64,000 bases of DNA from Arion vulgaris (GCA_020796225.1 CM036760.1:3962501-4026500), one strand, 5' to 3'; counted from the stretch's first letter, positions 11,871 through 22,675 are shown. A program made the numbers and translations. Notes: generated by a model not told the origin, from the letters alone.

Positions 11871-12050
11871 ATAAGATTTGGATTCTTTTTTATCTGGTAA
11901 GTTTCTTTAAAGCATAGTCTTATCTGTTTCAACTACAAATGGCTATTCTAAGTGTTCAAATTCAACAGTTTAACCCATTCTTTTCGCAATTATTTGTATC
12001 CTTAGTGCAACGTATAGAACAATCCGTATAGAATCAGCCAGTATAATAGG

Positions 12051-12211
12051 CAGTGGCGGCTCGTCATTATGGGCCAGTGGGCCGGCCCCAAAATAATGTG
12101 TAATGTGTACTTATTAGTTAATAAATTAAAATATAACCTAACCCAACACCATGATTTTTCCGAAAATTTGTGTCTGGTCCCACCAACAAAAAGGATTACG
12201 AGCCGCCACTG
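12051..12211. mobile_element. hAT MITE, 161 bp
   Basis: Inverted termini CAGTGGCGGCTCGT and ACGAGCCGCCACTG. The flanks ataatagg (12,043-12,050) and ataataga (12,212-12,219) match in 7 of 8 bases. Internal sequence is a short version of the ends of the 372-2334 element. Non-coding; would depend on a hAT transposase in trans. Confidence 0.85.
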
Positions 12212-12475
12212 ATAATAGACTTACATTATTTAAAAAAATACCAAATAGCAAATAGATCGAGGCAGAAGAACATAGCGGTTAAATCGTCCGTCGCATTTCT
12301 GCCTCATTGAACTAGAACTCGATGTTCACCTACGCCTTTGAGAATGAGTGCACGATGGACAATATTCCAACTGAACTTGTACTACGAAGGACACTGAAAT
12401 CAAGTCGTTTAAGTCGTTAGATTAACTATCACAGTACCTCAACAATACAGAGAAATCAAACTACTGTTATTTGTG

Positions 12476-12730
12476 GAGCGTCTGGCCGAATGGATAGAGC
12501 GTGGCTCCCATACGGAGACGCGTGTTCAATTCACGGTAAGGTCAAGGATTTTTTTTCTGTTGCTGGCGTAATGAAAAATTCTAACCTGAACAGCTTCGCG
12601 ACGACTGTAGTAGCCATGCAACCATTAAATTCCTCAAGCTCTCATCCCACCTGTCCTACACTGCCCTAAAAACGGTACTACAGGCAGTACTACAGGCAGT
12701 ACTACAGGCAGTAGCGACAGTTTAAAAAAA
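12476..12730 (+). mobile_element. SINE-D copy with triplicated tail motif
   Basis: Box A TGGCCGAATGG at 12,483-12,493 and box B-like TGTTCAATTCA at 12,523. Body CCTAACCTGAACAG-like, CCATTAAATTC, CCTGTCCTACACTGCC. The terminal block ACTACAGGCAGT is present three times (12,674-12,712) where other copies have one, then CGACAGTTTAAAAAAA. Confidence 0.8.
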
Positions 12731-12734
12731 ATAT

Positions 12735-13365
12735 TACAGCTCATAACAAAAGTATAAGAATAAATTTAACTCTTTCGTCCCCTCTGAACCGATATACTAG
12801 CACGCAAATTTAAGATGACGGAAAACCAATATACTTGCTTGTTCAGTAAACATTGCAAAATAAATGCGTCCAGGGGTAAACAACAATAACGGAGTGAAAG
12901 GTTAGAAATTACAGTAAATGACTAGTAAAGTCACCAAATGAAGAAAGCCACGCAGTCACTATTTTGCCGATACTCGTCCCAGAACTTTTGGAAGCCAAAT
13001 TTGATTTGGCTTTCTCGGCTCTCTGTGTCATACAAGATTATTAAATGTAATTCATATGTTTCCAATGGCAGCGCTATATCGTCACCCAAGGGTTAATGTG
13101 TTTGACAACGCAGAGATGAAGCGAAGACCCGTCCTGTCTGCAAGGCTAGGGGTCGTCGATAATGACATTAACCCATCACAAGCGAGCATAACTGGATGGT
13201 ATCCTAGAACAGCCAGGATGTTTGTGCCAGATTGATGTATCGGAATTTGACTAGCCCTGGAGACGAAGTTTTCCAAATTGTCATATTTGTGTATTTACAA
13301 GATGGAACCATTTTTAATGATTTATTTCTTTGTTTTTATGTATATTTTATCTTTCTTTTCTCAAA
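12735..13365. other. No recognisable gene or element
   Basis: Unclassified sequence with two short opposed ORFs that lack motifs. No terminal repeats noticed. Confidence 0.5.
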
Positions 13366-13369
13366 TCAT

Positions 13370-13700
13370 GTTTTGCCTCACAGAGCTAGGTCTAGAATAT
13401 ATATTTTTAAAACGGGCCTTTGTGTACGCTTCCTAGATATTGTCTTTCGTTGCCACTGTTATCTCTAGGTAGATCTTTTGCGTGGCCGGTCCCTTGCTTT
13501 GTACCCATTGTATCGGAGCAGTATTGCTCTTTGAGGTGCACTGTCTGTTGGTAATTTGCTTATGTGGCCGAACCATTTCATTTGTTGTTTCTTGATGAAG
13601 CTCAGTACTGTTGTTGTACTCACTTTTTTCTTGATGTCTTCATTTCTCAACCGGTCTCGTTACCCCCAGCATTCTGCGTAGACACTTCATCTCTGTTGTG
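13370..13700 (-). pseudogene. RTE-type LINE C-terminal fragment
   Basis: The open section 13,465-13,650 reads IKKKVSTTTVLSFIKKQQMKW, then FGHISKLP, then YNGYKARDRPRKRST. This is the GH-containing basic tail after the RT thumb. Closest relatives in the window are at 5.96, 6.80, 14.37, 22.94 and 58.6 kb. Confidence 0.75.
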
Positions 13701-13719
13701 ACTAGTTTTAGTCATATTT

Positions 13720-13975
13720 ATGTATGGAGAGGCAGTTATCATTTTTCGAACACATGATGTGGAAGGGAAATTTAGAACACAATGTAACAGCGGTAATATC
13801 GAGAGTAGACGAAACAGAGGAAGACAGAGAGAGAATTGTGGATATCCTGACTGTATAGAGCGTCAACATCTGAGATGATAACAAACACCAAATACAGAGA
13901 TTTGTGGAGATCCATGATCGCCTACGCCAGTCGGTACGGCACCTGATGATGATGATATACGTTTCCATTTATGTG
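13720..13975 (+). pseudogene. RTE-type LINE extreme 3' end
   Basis: Encodes an EHMMWKGNLEHN-like start and ends with QRFVEIHDRLRQSVRHLMMMM. That DNA (CATGATCGCCTACGCCAG, then GATGATGATGAT) recurs at 26.44 (minus), 50.9 (plus) and 55.64 kb (minus), so it is the conserved 3' terminus of one LINE family. Internal stops are present. Confidence 0.55.
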
Positions 13976-14229
13976 AGAGAACAAAACTGAATTATTAATA
14001 TTTTTGTTTCGTTAGCAGATTTGAATTCAGAAGTAATTATGGCGCCTAATGTGTCACATATGACTGCATTTTGCACGAAGGCTTGCTGTTCTTATCACCA
14101 GTTTCTTTTGCTGTTTTGGTGACCCTTACTCTGAATTCAGATGTACTTTTTAAAATTGTTTGTATAATTAATAATTTATTTAATATTTAGCATTAATCTC
14201 GTACTTAATTTATATCTTCAAGTAAAGGA

Positions 14230-14335
14230 TCAGGGTTTCCAGTAGTTCAACCTTGTACCGTATGTACACACCGATATTATTTGGCTCAAGCTGGCATCGA
14301 ACCCCAGAAGTTCAACTGCACGTAGTTACTACCAT
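14230..14335 (-). mobile_element. Possible tRNA-like SINE head
   Basis: On the minus strand GGGGTTCGATGCC resembles a box B and the surrounding sequence is unlike the other families. No clear box A. Could be chance. Confidence 0.25.
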
Positions 14336-14364
14336 GTTATGTTATGTTCTTCTTCTTTCTCGAA

Positions 14365-14880
14365 TCCTGTTTGCCTAACAGCGTTAGGTCAAGAAGAGAT
14401 TTCTAAAACGGGCCCTTGATGCGCTTCTAGATAGTTCTTTGTCGTCTCTGTATCTCTGAGGTCCATCTTTTGCTGGCCGGCCCTTGCTTTGTACCCATTG
14501 TATCGGAGCAGCATTGCACTTTGAGGTGCACTGTCTGTTGGTAATCTGCTTACGTGCTGAACCATTTAATTTGTTGTTTCTGATAACAGCGTTAGGTCAG
14601 AGAGATTTCAAAACGGGCCTTGTATGCGCTTCGTAGATAGTCTCTTTTGTCGTCTCTGTTATCTCAGCCATCTTTGCGTGACAGCCTTGCTCTTGTACCC
14701 ATTGTATCGAGCAGCATTGCACTTTGAGTGATTACTGTTTAATCTGTTAGTGGCGAACCATTTAATTTGTTGTTGTTGATGAAGTCTAGTATATGTTGTC
14801 ACTTTTTCCGATGTCTTCATTCTCAATCGGTCTCTTCTGTTACACCAATTCTGAGTAGAACATTCATTTGTTATAGTTTT
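14365..14880 (-). pseudogene. Two decayed RTE C-terminal relics in tandem
   Basis: Two successive versions of the 13.37-kb relic: 14,365-14,575 and 14,580-14,880. Both carry the CCATTGTATCG-GAGCAG-CATTGCACTTTGAG blocks. The second has many small deletions. The order suggests a local duplication of an old insertion. Confidence 0.65.
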
Positions 14881-14889
14881 CTATATAGT

Positions 14890-14995
14890 TTGTTCTCAGT
14901 GTATGTTATGTTATTTATGTATATTTATGTTATGTTATGTTATGTATGTTATGTATTTATGTTATGTTATGTTATGCGATCGACGTCATGAAGAA
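14890..14995 (-). mobile_element. RNH-LINE 3' tail with (ATGTT)n
   Basis: An ATGTT-type pentamer run followed by ATGCGATCGACGTCATG, identical to the junction at 51,645-51,664, where an RNase H-bearing LINE follows on the minus strand. Here almost only the 3' tail was inserted. Confidence 0.6.
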
Positions 14996-15054
14996 AATAA
15001 AATGATAAATATGAAATATTTTGAACATATAACCTGAAATAATTTCTGGAAAAG

Positions 15055-15345
15055 ATAATTGTGGGTGGAAGTGGAGAAAGTGGAGGAAGTGGATGAAGTA
15101 GAGGAAGTGGAGGATTTGAGGAAGTGGAGAAAGTGAAGGAAGTGAGGAAGTGGTTCAAGTGGAGAAAGTGAAGGGAGTGAGGAAAGGGGAGTGGTGGAGG
15201 AAGTGGAGGGAGTGCAGGAAGGGCTTCAAGTGGAGGAAGGGGAGGAAGTGGAGGAAGTGCTGGAAGTGGAGGATTTGAGGAAGTGGAGAAAGTGAAGGAA
15301 ATGGTTCAACTGGAGGAAGTGGAGGAAGGGGAGGAAGGGAGGAGA
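15055..15345. repeat. GGAAGT/GGAGGAAGTGGA purine minisatellite
   Basis: About 290 bp, plus strand almost entirely A/G with periodic T, built of GTGGAGGAAGTGG and GGATTTGAGGAAGTGG variants. The long Phe/Leu/Pro/His frames on the minus strand are by-products. Confidence 0.9.
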
Positions 15346-15403
15346 GGGTGGCACCGGACAGACGAAGGAGAGGAGAAGCAAAGAAAAAATGGGTACAGGA
15401 ACT

Positions 15404-16110
15404 CATATAAGTGATGAGAGCATGGCTGAAACAGACGTCAGACACCTCACACAGGACAGAAAGGCAGATGCAACCATGTTTGGACAGGTACAAGCTAGAT
15501 GACTGAAATTGACGCCAGACACCTCACACAGGACAGAAAGACAGACGTAGCCTTGTTTGGACAGGTACAAGCTAGATGGCTGAAACAGACGCCAGACACC
15601 TTACACAGGACAGAAAGGCAGATGTAGCCATGTTTGGACAGGTACAAACTAGATGGCTGAAACAGACGCCAGACACCTCACACAGGACAGAAAGGCAGAT
15701 GTAGCCATGTTTGGACAGGTACAAGCTAGATGTCTGAAACAGACGCCAGACACCTCACACAGGACAGAAAGGCAGATGTAGCCATGTTTGGACAGGTACA
15801 AGCTAGATGGCTGAAACAGACGCCAGACACCTCACACAGGACAGAAAGGTAGATTTAGCCATATTTGGACATATGCAAGCTAGATGGCTGAAAAAGACGC
15901 CAGACACCTCACACAGCACAGAAAGGCAGATGTAGCCATGTTTGGACAGGTACAAGCTAGATGGCTGAAACAGACGCCAGACACTTCACACTGGACAGAA
16001 AGGCAGATGTAGCTATGTTTGGACAGGTACTAGCTAGATGGCTGAAAAAGACGCCAGACACCTCACACTGGACAGAATGGTAGATGTAGCCATGTTTGTA
16101 CAAGCTAGAT
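15404..16110 (+). repeat. 77-bp tandem array derived from an RTE C-terminus, about 9 copies
   Basis: GACGCCAGACACC blocks at 15,434, 15,511, 15,588 and 15,665 are 77 bp apart. In the sense frame one unit reads AETDARHLTQDRKADVAMF. The D-A-R-x-L-x-Q-D-R pattern matches the extreme C-terminus of RTE ORF2. 77 is not a multiple of 3, so frame shifts each unit and the array cannot encode one repeat protein. Confidence 0.85.
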
Positions 16111-16384
16111 GATGATAAGTTTAAAAAAAAACTTGTTGTTTACCACATATATTTTTGTTTACCATAAGTACGTTTTTGTGGATGTTTAAATCATCTTTCC
16201 AATCAACAATACAGGTGAACACTGCACGTAAGCCCGTTTGAATGCAACGAGGGACGAGTATTTACTACGGTGTTTAATTCGCTTTTATCTGTTGACCAAC
16301 AGAAAACGAAGCAGGGGGCGACTCTAAGTACTCTACCGCAGGGGACGACTCTAACTACTACACCACGGCTATCAATAGCAACAG

Positions 16385-17190
16385 TACAAACAAATAGTTG
16401 ATTGATTGATTGATTGATAGGAACATCATCATTGCACTTCCCTGAGTTACCATATGTGCTCATGTCTCTTTCTTACACAGGAAGATCTCCGCGGCAGTGC
16501 ATGAATTCCGTAACACCGGCGAGAGTCGCGATGCAATCTAGAAGATGGCGAAAATATTTAGTAGTGTAGTAACGGTCCACCCCCAAACAAAGGTGGCAGC
16601 TGACGAACCAGACAGTTAGCTTTAGTGTGTATTTAAGAGTTTATTAGCAGACTGTAGTGTTTGCAAGACAAAGATACTCTCTAAGCAGATGGCAACACTA
16701 AAACGAGACATCGACGAAGAGAAACTAGTTGACGTAGTTTTGCGTAGTGACGGTTTGAGAAGGATTTTTAGTTAGTAAACAAGGAGAACGAACGGAAACA
16801 TAGGATGCAGATGGACGTGTTCTTGGTGTCTTGTCCACACATGTATCCTAACATCAAATAAATATATATATATATGACTCCACAAAACCCATGGTCGTTC
16901 AATATATTGTAGTTGTGTCACAGCCATTGTAAAGAAAACACTATCATCATCAGGAACATCAAAACTACAACAATGCTACTACCAGCCTAAACCCAATCAT
17001 CAACTCCATCTTTCAACAGTAGGAATGTTAGTTTTGAACTTTTTACTAATGAATTTTGTCCCAGCAGCGGATTTCCAGTTTATTCTTCTTGATTTTGACG
17101 ATTTCGAGGAACACTAGTATTCCAGAAATTCCAAGGGTTCTTTCACGTGCTAAAATTGAACACTGGGCCTACAAATAGTTAATCATATCG
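16385..17190 (-). mobile_element. SINE-B copy, interrupted
   Basis: The tail (TTGATTGATTGATTGATAGG) and 3' body lie at 16,385-16,560. The middle body (CCAGCAGCGG..., CCAAGGGTTCTTTCACGTGC) resumes at about 17,046. The 480 bp between them is foreign. The head is lost beyond about 17,190. Confidence 0.65.
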
Positions 17191-17345
17191 ATGTCGAATA
17201 CTGCACCAGCTGCTACAGCTGCTACAGCATCCTCAGTACGATTCTAGTAGTTTAAAGTGCTCACTCTGATCCAAATATAACTCACACGTGTGTTCTCTCT
17301 AGTTCTCCCTACCCATTATATTGTCGAATTTTGTTTGTTAGAAAG

Positions 17346-17575
17346 TTTCGATGGCAAAGTGGTCTGGTCGTTTGCCTGTGGTACTAACGGTTGCGAGTTC
17401 GAGTCGGGACAGAGACACGTTGCAATTTTCTCATTAGATCCCTAGGATTGTTGTCAGAGCTACGGAGCTCGTGGTTTGTGCAATACTCTTGGCATATGTC
17501 ACGCTTTCTCTTCCTACAGGGACGGAGCCATATGGGGAAACTCTGTGCAATAATTTCAATCCTTCGCCTTTGAAT
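17346..17575 (+). mobile_element. SINE-A copy
   Basis: Box A TGGCAAAGTGG (17,352-17,362), box B-like GAGTTCGAGTC (17,395-17,405), then GATCCCTAGGATTGTTGTC, AGAGCTACGGAGCTCG and GGGACGGAGCCATATGGGG. The 60-102-aa frames here are shadows. Confidence 0.85.
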
Positions 17576-17579
17576 CTTG

Positions 17580-18690
17580 TTATTCTGTTACTACTCCAAG
17601 CGTCTACAAAAGCGACCATCTTTATCAGAATTTCAGCAAGCATGCATTTCAACATTCTCTACTGGTATTCTTCTACACCGTCATTCTCTCCACGTCATCC
17701 ACACAAATACCACTTTCCAGCCATTAATACCATTTCCATCATCACCACCATTATCGCTAACACCCAACACAATCATTAATCTCCACATTTTCCCATGAAC
17801 ACGTCTTCCTTAAGGCCATCATTAAGATTTACCACCTAAACCCATCCGGGCATAATAATATTATGACCAGAGAAAACACAACGTAAAATGAGTATAAATC
17901 CCTAAGAAAACACTCCAATTTTCCCAGAAATGACCCTGCCATCACTGGCTGTCCATTTCTGCTCGACCGACCGCCCACAAAGTATGGTTTATGTTCACTT
18001 TTTATGTCCGTCATCTTGTAAAACAGGGCCCCTGGTCTATCCTGACAGATTATGTCGCGTTTTGCAGGCTATTATGAGTATGAATTATTCAGAGAGCCCC
18101 AAGGAGGCATCCTCAGTCGTTTATAGGGGAAGAAATTATGTGTTCTCATTATTGCTCGCGCTCGTCTGACAACTTCTCGCCCCCTTCGCGCCCTCTCAAC
18201 AACCCCTCAGTCCGCCAGGGGACATCATTTCGCCGTTTTTATGGTCATCTGAGACCATGAGACGTTATTCTTCTAACGTTAGCACCCTCAGCTTAAGGGC
18301 TCGTTTCCATTACTCATAGTTTTAGCATACGGAAAAAGGTGTAGCGGTCGGCTCTGGTCAGAAATAGCGCGTGCGAGATGGCTGACCGTTATTATAATCA
18401 AAGTTAGCTAAGATAATGGAAGATCGTTGGCTTTCACGAAAGTCCTCTGGGGGGTGAAAAATGGGGAAAGGGGCAAAAGCTTTTAGTTGTAAAATACAAT
18501 CACCATTTATAAAATTATATGTCGTGTCTGTTTGACACAAATGGTTGTTATATGTAACATTGTATTGAGTATGTCTTTCACATTTGCTTTGTTATGATTC
18601 CTCAACGTAGGAAGAGTTTGATCTATTGTTCCCTGTACCAGGTTGTTAGACTGTAGAGTTTGTGTTTTCTTTTTTTCATTTTTGGTCTAG
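17580..18690. other. Low-repeat interval
   Basis: No SINE, LINE or terminal repeats recognised. 18,000-18,360 is comparatively rich in CpG (for example TTCTCGCCCCCTTCGCGCC) and holds a perfect dyad ATGGTC-ATCTGA-GACCAT near 18,240. No supported reading frame. Confidence 0.5.
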
Positions 18691-18704
18691 ATTCACGGAA
18701 CAGT

Positions 18705-18985
18705 GTTCTTCTTCTTCTTCTTCTTCTTCTTCTTCCTCGAACGATCCGTCTTGACCACTCTATGTGATTTGTATGTGATCTGAGCATAAAAGTGATTGTA
18801 TGTTGTGTCAGTTATGCGCCTACAAGTAGACCATCACCTCCCATTTATTCGATGCTTTTTATTTACTAATGTAGCTTCCATAAGTCCTACATCAGTCGCT
18901 GCTTACGACATGCCTTGTAGGTTGCAGTGGTATTATTCTTTGCTCCTTGTGGGCCCCAGCACCGCCTACAAGCAGTAACGACAGT
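18705..18985 (-). mobile_element. SINE-E copy abutting a SINE-D 3' end
   Basis: (TTC)n tail at 18,708-18,735, then GATTTGTATGTGATCTGAGC, ATGCGCCTACAAGTAGACC, TTACGACATGCCTTGTAGG, CTCCTTGTGGGCCCC. It joins directly to CAAGCAGTAACGACAG then TTTTAAAAAA, the SINE-D terminus, so one element probably inserted into or beside the other. Confidence 0.75.
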
Positions 18986-19099
18986 TTTAAAAAACCCAAT
19001 TAATGTGACTATATCTGCGCTAGAAACAATGCTTTCAATATGTACATAAGGGTTACAGATTTTAGACAAAATAATTTTTAGTGGTAAATTTTTCAATAG

Positions 19100-20880
19100 T
19101 TTTGAGAAAATTTGTTGAAAAGATCATATTATGAGCTGATTCCATAAATTGGATTTCATATCGCGAATTCCAGGCTTGGACTCTCTAGTCACCTCTGCAC
19201 ATACTAGAGAGGTGCAACAACACACGTCTGATGATAGTGTCATCATTTCGTGTTATAGACAGCTAATATTATTATGATGCAGCTATACGCTACATAGCTA
19301 CTATTCGGTATATTTAGAATACTCGCTACCCTTGCGAATACTTGTATTCAGCGATTAAACTACTATCACAACACTTGTTACATTGTAACTTATTCTTTAC
19401 AACTTTAGTGTAGGTTTCTCCTTAAAGATGACGGTATTCTGGTGTGTACGTAATACCTGATTGGATTGTTGACAGTTTGAACGGTTTTTTGGGTCTTTAT
19501 GGTGTAAATTGCCACAATTTGATTAAATAAATTTTGTTTAACTCTCTCCAAAGAATTTATTTGACATGTTTATAACTATATTCGTGTTAATATTATATAC
19601 TATGTTCATGTTGTACATTATATATGTGTTATATTACATTACAAATTGCGTTATTTTTAGGTTGTAATTGTTTTGTTTGGAACTATACTACTTTTACATT
19701 ATTTTAGAAACATCTTGTGGTATATTATTACCTTAGTCAACACGAGTAGTTAAGTAACGAGTATTTGTTAGAAAGGTAACGAATAGGTATAGCAACTTTA
19801 TAGTAACTGCAACCACATATCAATATCATGCGTATTTCAAAATACATTGTTTAAAAGCAGATGAAGTAAAAAATAATATCTTTAAAATAATGTCAACCTC
19901 CCAACCCTCTACCCCTTTCCCGATCACACTGAATCTTATTTTGAGTACATCACACAATGCGATCGTAAATCATAACATCGCTCAGTCATTCTTCCCGAAT
20001 GGCAGCAATCAAGAAATACTGAACTCCATAAAAAATAGTAACAATATATTCCTAGCTGACCAGAAACAATGTTACTTCCGTCATTATGATCATGACTCTA
20101 CTAGTTCTCCAACCGGTTTTTCAGGCGAAGATTACTCCATGTTTCCAGATTTCAAGGTAGATTACCATTATTTTGGATTTCTAGGAAACAATGGCATGTG
20201 GTGACTACATTATGAAATGTAGGACTTTACGACTTGTATTCTCCGGAGAGTCCTCATCAAGTTATAATTTCTGATATGGCATTGTTTCACGCCGCACGAC
20301 TCATGGGGCGGTTGGCCGCATACGAATGAACCAAGATATTATTACGTCGTTTCTAGTTAGTTATCCCCCCAGAGAGCTATACATCATTATAACTCCTGAT
20401 TTACGATGGCTATAGAGAGTAGTGTTTTATGGACAACGATGGAATTTCCAATATAAACCTTTTCGCAAGCCTTGTCACTTTTATATTTTTTTAGCTATTG
20501 ATATCTTCTTACTGTTTTCTTTTCTGTATTCTTCTCATAACTTTCTCCCATACTAACTGTATGTTTTTATTGTTGTAGTTAAGAAGAGAATCAAGGACAA
20601 TCGATTAACAATGGAAAGTTATTGTAGGCGTTGGAGATTCAATTTTATAGAAAAATATTAATAAAACAAAATAACAGATGGGAAGATTAATTTTGCAGCT
20701 GCTGTTGACAATAAAATGAAGACAGAATGTTTGTAATAAAGTATCTAACATAGTGCTATCCAACATTTGTATATACAAGGGCGTATCTGACTGGGGATTG
20801 TAGAGGCGCGGACGCTATATGACAATTGCAAAAAAATACAAACAGTATTTTTATTTTAAATTATATTTTACGGAACCTCT
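19100..20880. other. AT-rich low-repeat interval
   Basis: No repeat family recognised over about 1.8 kb, the longest such stretch in the window. It contains the candidate ORF at 19,890. Confidence 0.5.
19890..20204 (+). CDS. Unrecognised 104-codon ORF, candidate exon
   Basis: Starts ATG TCA ACC. The same frame is open upstream to a TAA at 19,755, giving about 148 sense codons. The product is Ser/Asn-rich at the N-terminus (STSQPSTPFP) and aromatic-rich at the C-terminus (DYHYFGFLGNNGMW). No signal peptide, membrane helix or known motif. It lies in the least repetitive part of the window and is not visibly repeated elsewhere. It could be a terminal exon, a lineage-specific gene or chance; nothing confirms expression. 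Confidence 0.2.
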   Translation: MSTSQPSTPFPITLNLILSTSHNAIVNHNIAQSFFPNGSNQEILNSIKNSNNIFLADQKQCYFRHYDHDSTSSPTGFSGEDYSMFPDFKVDYHYFGFLGNNGMW

Positions 20881-20884
20881 TTAT

Positions 20885-21235
20885 TCATCATCATTCATTA
20901 GGTGCCGTCTCCACATCGAAGGTTAGCTGCAATGAATCTCATTAGATCGTTTCATGTCTCCTACATCGAAGGTTGGCTGCAATGAATCTCCAGCTTCCTC
21001 TGTCTTTCGCCTTGGTGTTGCACACTGCCAGACTGTAACCTGTTCATTTCTTAAAGTTTCTCTCCTACTTATCTCTCGGTCTTCCTCTTGCTCTTCCCCC
21101 TCAACTTTCCCTCTAGTAAAGATTTTATCATAGTGTCATGTCTTTTTATGTGTCCAAAATACTTTATTTGTCTGAATTTTATTTCTCTTAATAATTGTTT
21201 CTTCATGCCTAGTTTTCCTTTTTATACCACGTGTT
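20885..21235 (-). pseudogene. RTE-type LINE C-terminal relic
   Basis: Minus-strand pieces read YLGHIKRHDTMIK-like and EGEEQEEDREI-like, ending in LQPTFDVG. A CATCGAAGGTTGGCTGCAAT block occurs twice (20,918 and 20,966), a small internal duplication absent from the related copy at 42.09-42.34 kb. Confidence 0.6.
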
Positions 21236-21390
21236 ATATAAAGCAATACAGTGTTTTTTTCATACATTGCGTATACAGCCTTTAATACGGTCCGTATTTT
21301 TCATTGACCGTCGGCACACGATGAGTGATGTAAGTAAACAGCACGCCGAGGGCAATTACTTCTTAGTACTTTTCCTGAATTACAGTAGCA

Positions 21391-21493
21391 GTACCTCAAA
21401 GCAGCATGTCTTCCTTCTTGAATCACAATCTACAATATTCGCATATTATCTGAACGACAATATCATGAACAGTTGACAAGCGCATGAATAGCA

Positions 21494-21538
<45 letters not shown>

Positions 21539-21900
21539 CAGTAGTAGTGAGTATTATATTAGCAGTAGCAGCATTAGTAGCAGTAGAAGAGAAGTAGTAG
21601 TTTTAGTAGTAGTATTAGTGTTAGGAGTAGCAGCAGCAGAAAGCAGTGAGCAGTAGTAGCGTGTAGTAGCAGCAGTAGCAGCAGTAGCAGAAGTAGCAGC
21701 TGTAGTAGCAGTAGTAGTAGTACATAGCAGAAGTAGCAGTTGTAGTAGCAGTAGTAGTAGTAACAGTAGAAGTAGTAGGAGTTCCTGATCTTATAGTAGT
21801 AGTACCTCGAAGCAGCATATCTTCCCTGCTCGAATCACAATGAACAACATTCTCAAATTATCTAAACGACAATATCATGAGCAGTTGACAAGTGCCTGAC
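21391..21900. repeat. (AGT)n/(AGC)n tract between two copies of a 100-bp segment
   Basis: A trinucleotide tract (about 21,495-21,780) is bracketed by two similar segments at 21,391-21,480 and 21,805-21,892. Both contain ACCTC-AAGCAGCAT, TTCCTTCTTGAATCAC-like and CGACAATATCATGA-CAGTTGACAAG. Tyr/Cys/Thr-rich frames are by-products. Confidence 0.8.
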
Positions 21901-22109
21901 AAGCAAATACAATTTCTTTCAAGGATAATCTTCTGTAATTATGATAAATATCTCTAGGGATCAAATGTGACCTTCTCTGAACTCCTGGACGACAGCTCTG
22001 ACATGATATCTTGGTGAATTTGTGTGACTATCACAATGGGAGACAAGAAGAGCAACATATGTGAGTGAGGTTGACATCGTAAATAGTTGATTACTTTGTA
22101 ACTTTTCGT

Positions 22110-22480
22110 CTTTAATTGGTTGATTGATAGGACGCCATCATCATTGCACTTCGGTGAGTAGCAGTGTGTGCTTCGATCTCTTTCTTACACATGAAGATCT
22201 CAGCGATAGTGTATGAACTGTTTATCACCAGCGATAATCCTGATGTAATATTAAAGATTGTAAAAATATTTTGCAGAAATTTTATTTTAAATCGTTTCTA
22301 ATGAAAGTTGAACGGGCAGCTGCTTTTCAACCTGCTCTTCTCGATTTTGAACTCCCAAGGGTTCTTTTACATGCTCAAATTTAACACGGGACCTACGTTT
22401 TATCGCTCGTCTCCGATAGGATTAAGAACTCTATCTCACCTACACTGAGATCAGGAATCTCTAGAAGAGTATCCCCATGG
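22110..22480 (-). mobile_element. SINE-B copy
   Basis: Tail remnant, then TTTCTTACACATGAAGATCTC, AGCTGCTTTTCAACCTGCTC, CCAAGGGTTCTTTTACATGC, ACGTTTTATCGCTCGTCTCC and ACACTGAGATCAGGAATCTC. It leads into the amplified head units at 22,482. Confidence 0.85.
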
Positions 22481-22481
22481 T

Positions 22482-22675
22482 TTCACGAGGGAACAAACGG
22501 AGTACCTTTAGAACGAGAGGCGAGCTTCACGAGGGAACAAACGGAGTACCTTTAGAACGAGAGGCGAGCTTCACGAGGGAGCAAACGGAGTACCTTTAGA
22601 ACGAGAGGCGAGCTTCACGAGGGAGCAAACGGAGTACCTTTAGAACGCGAGGCAAGCATCTAGCCTCTACGCATA
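22482..22675 (-). repeat. 44-bp tandem copies (4x) of the SINE-B tRNA-like head
   Basis: Units start at 22,482, 22,526, 22,570 and 22,614. On the minus strand each contains the SINE-B head CTCGCCTCTCGTTCTAAAGG then TACTCCGTTTGTTCCC, i.e. the region around box B. The outer head (GCGTAGAGGCTAGATGC) follows the last unit. Confidence 0.85.
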
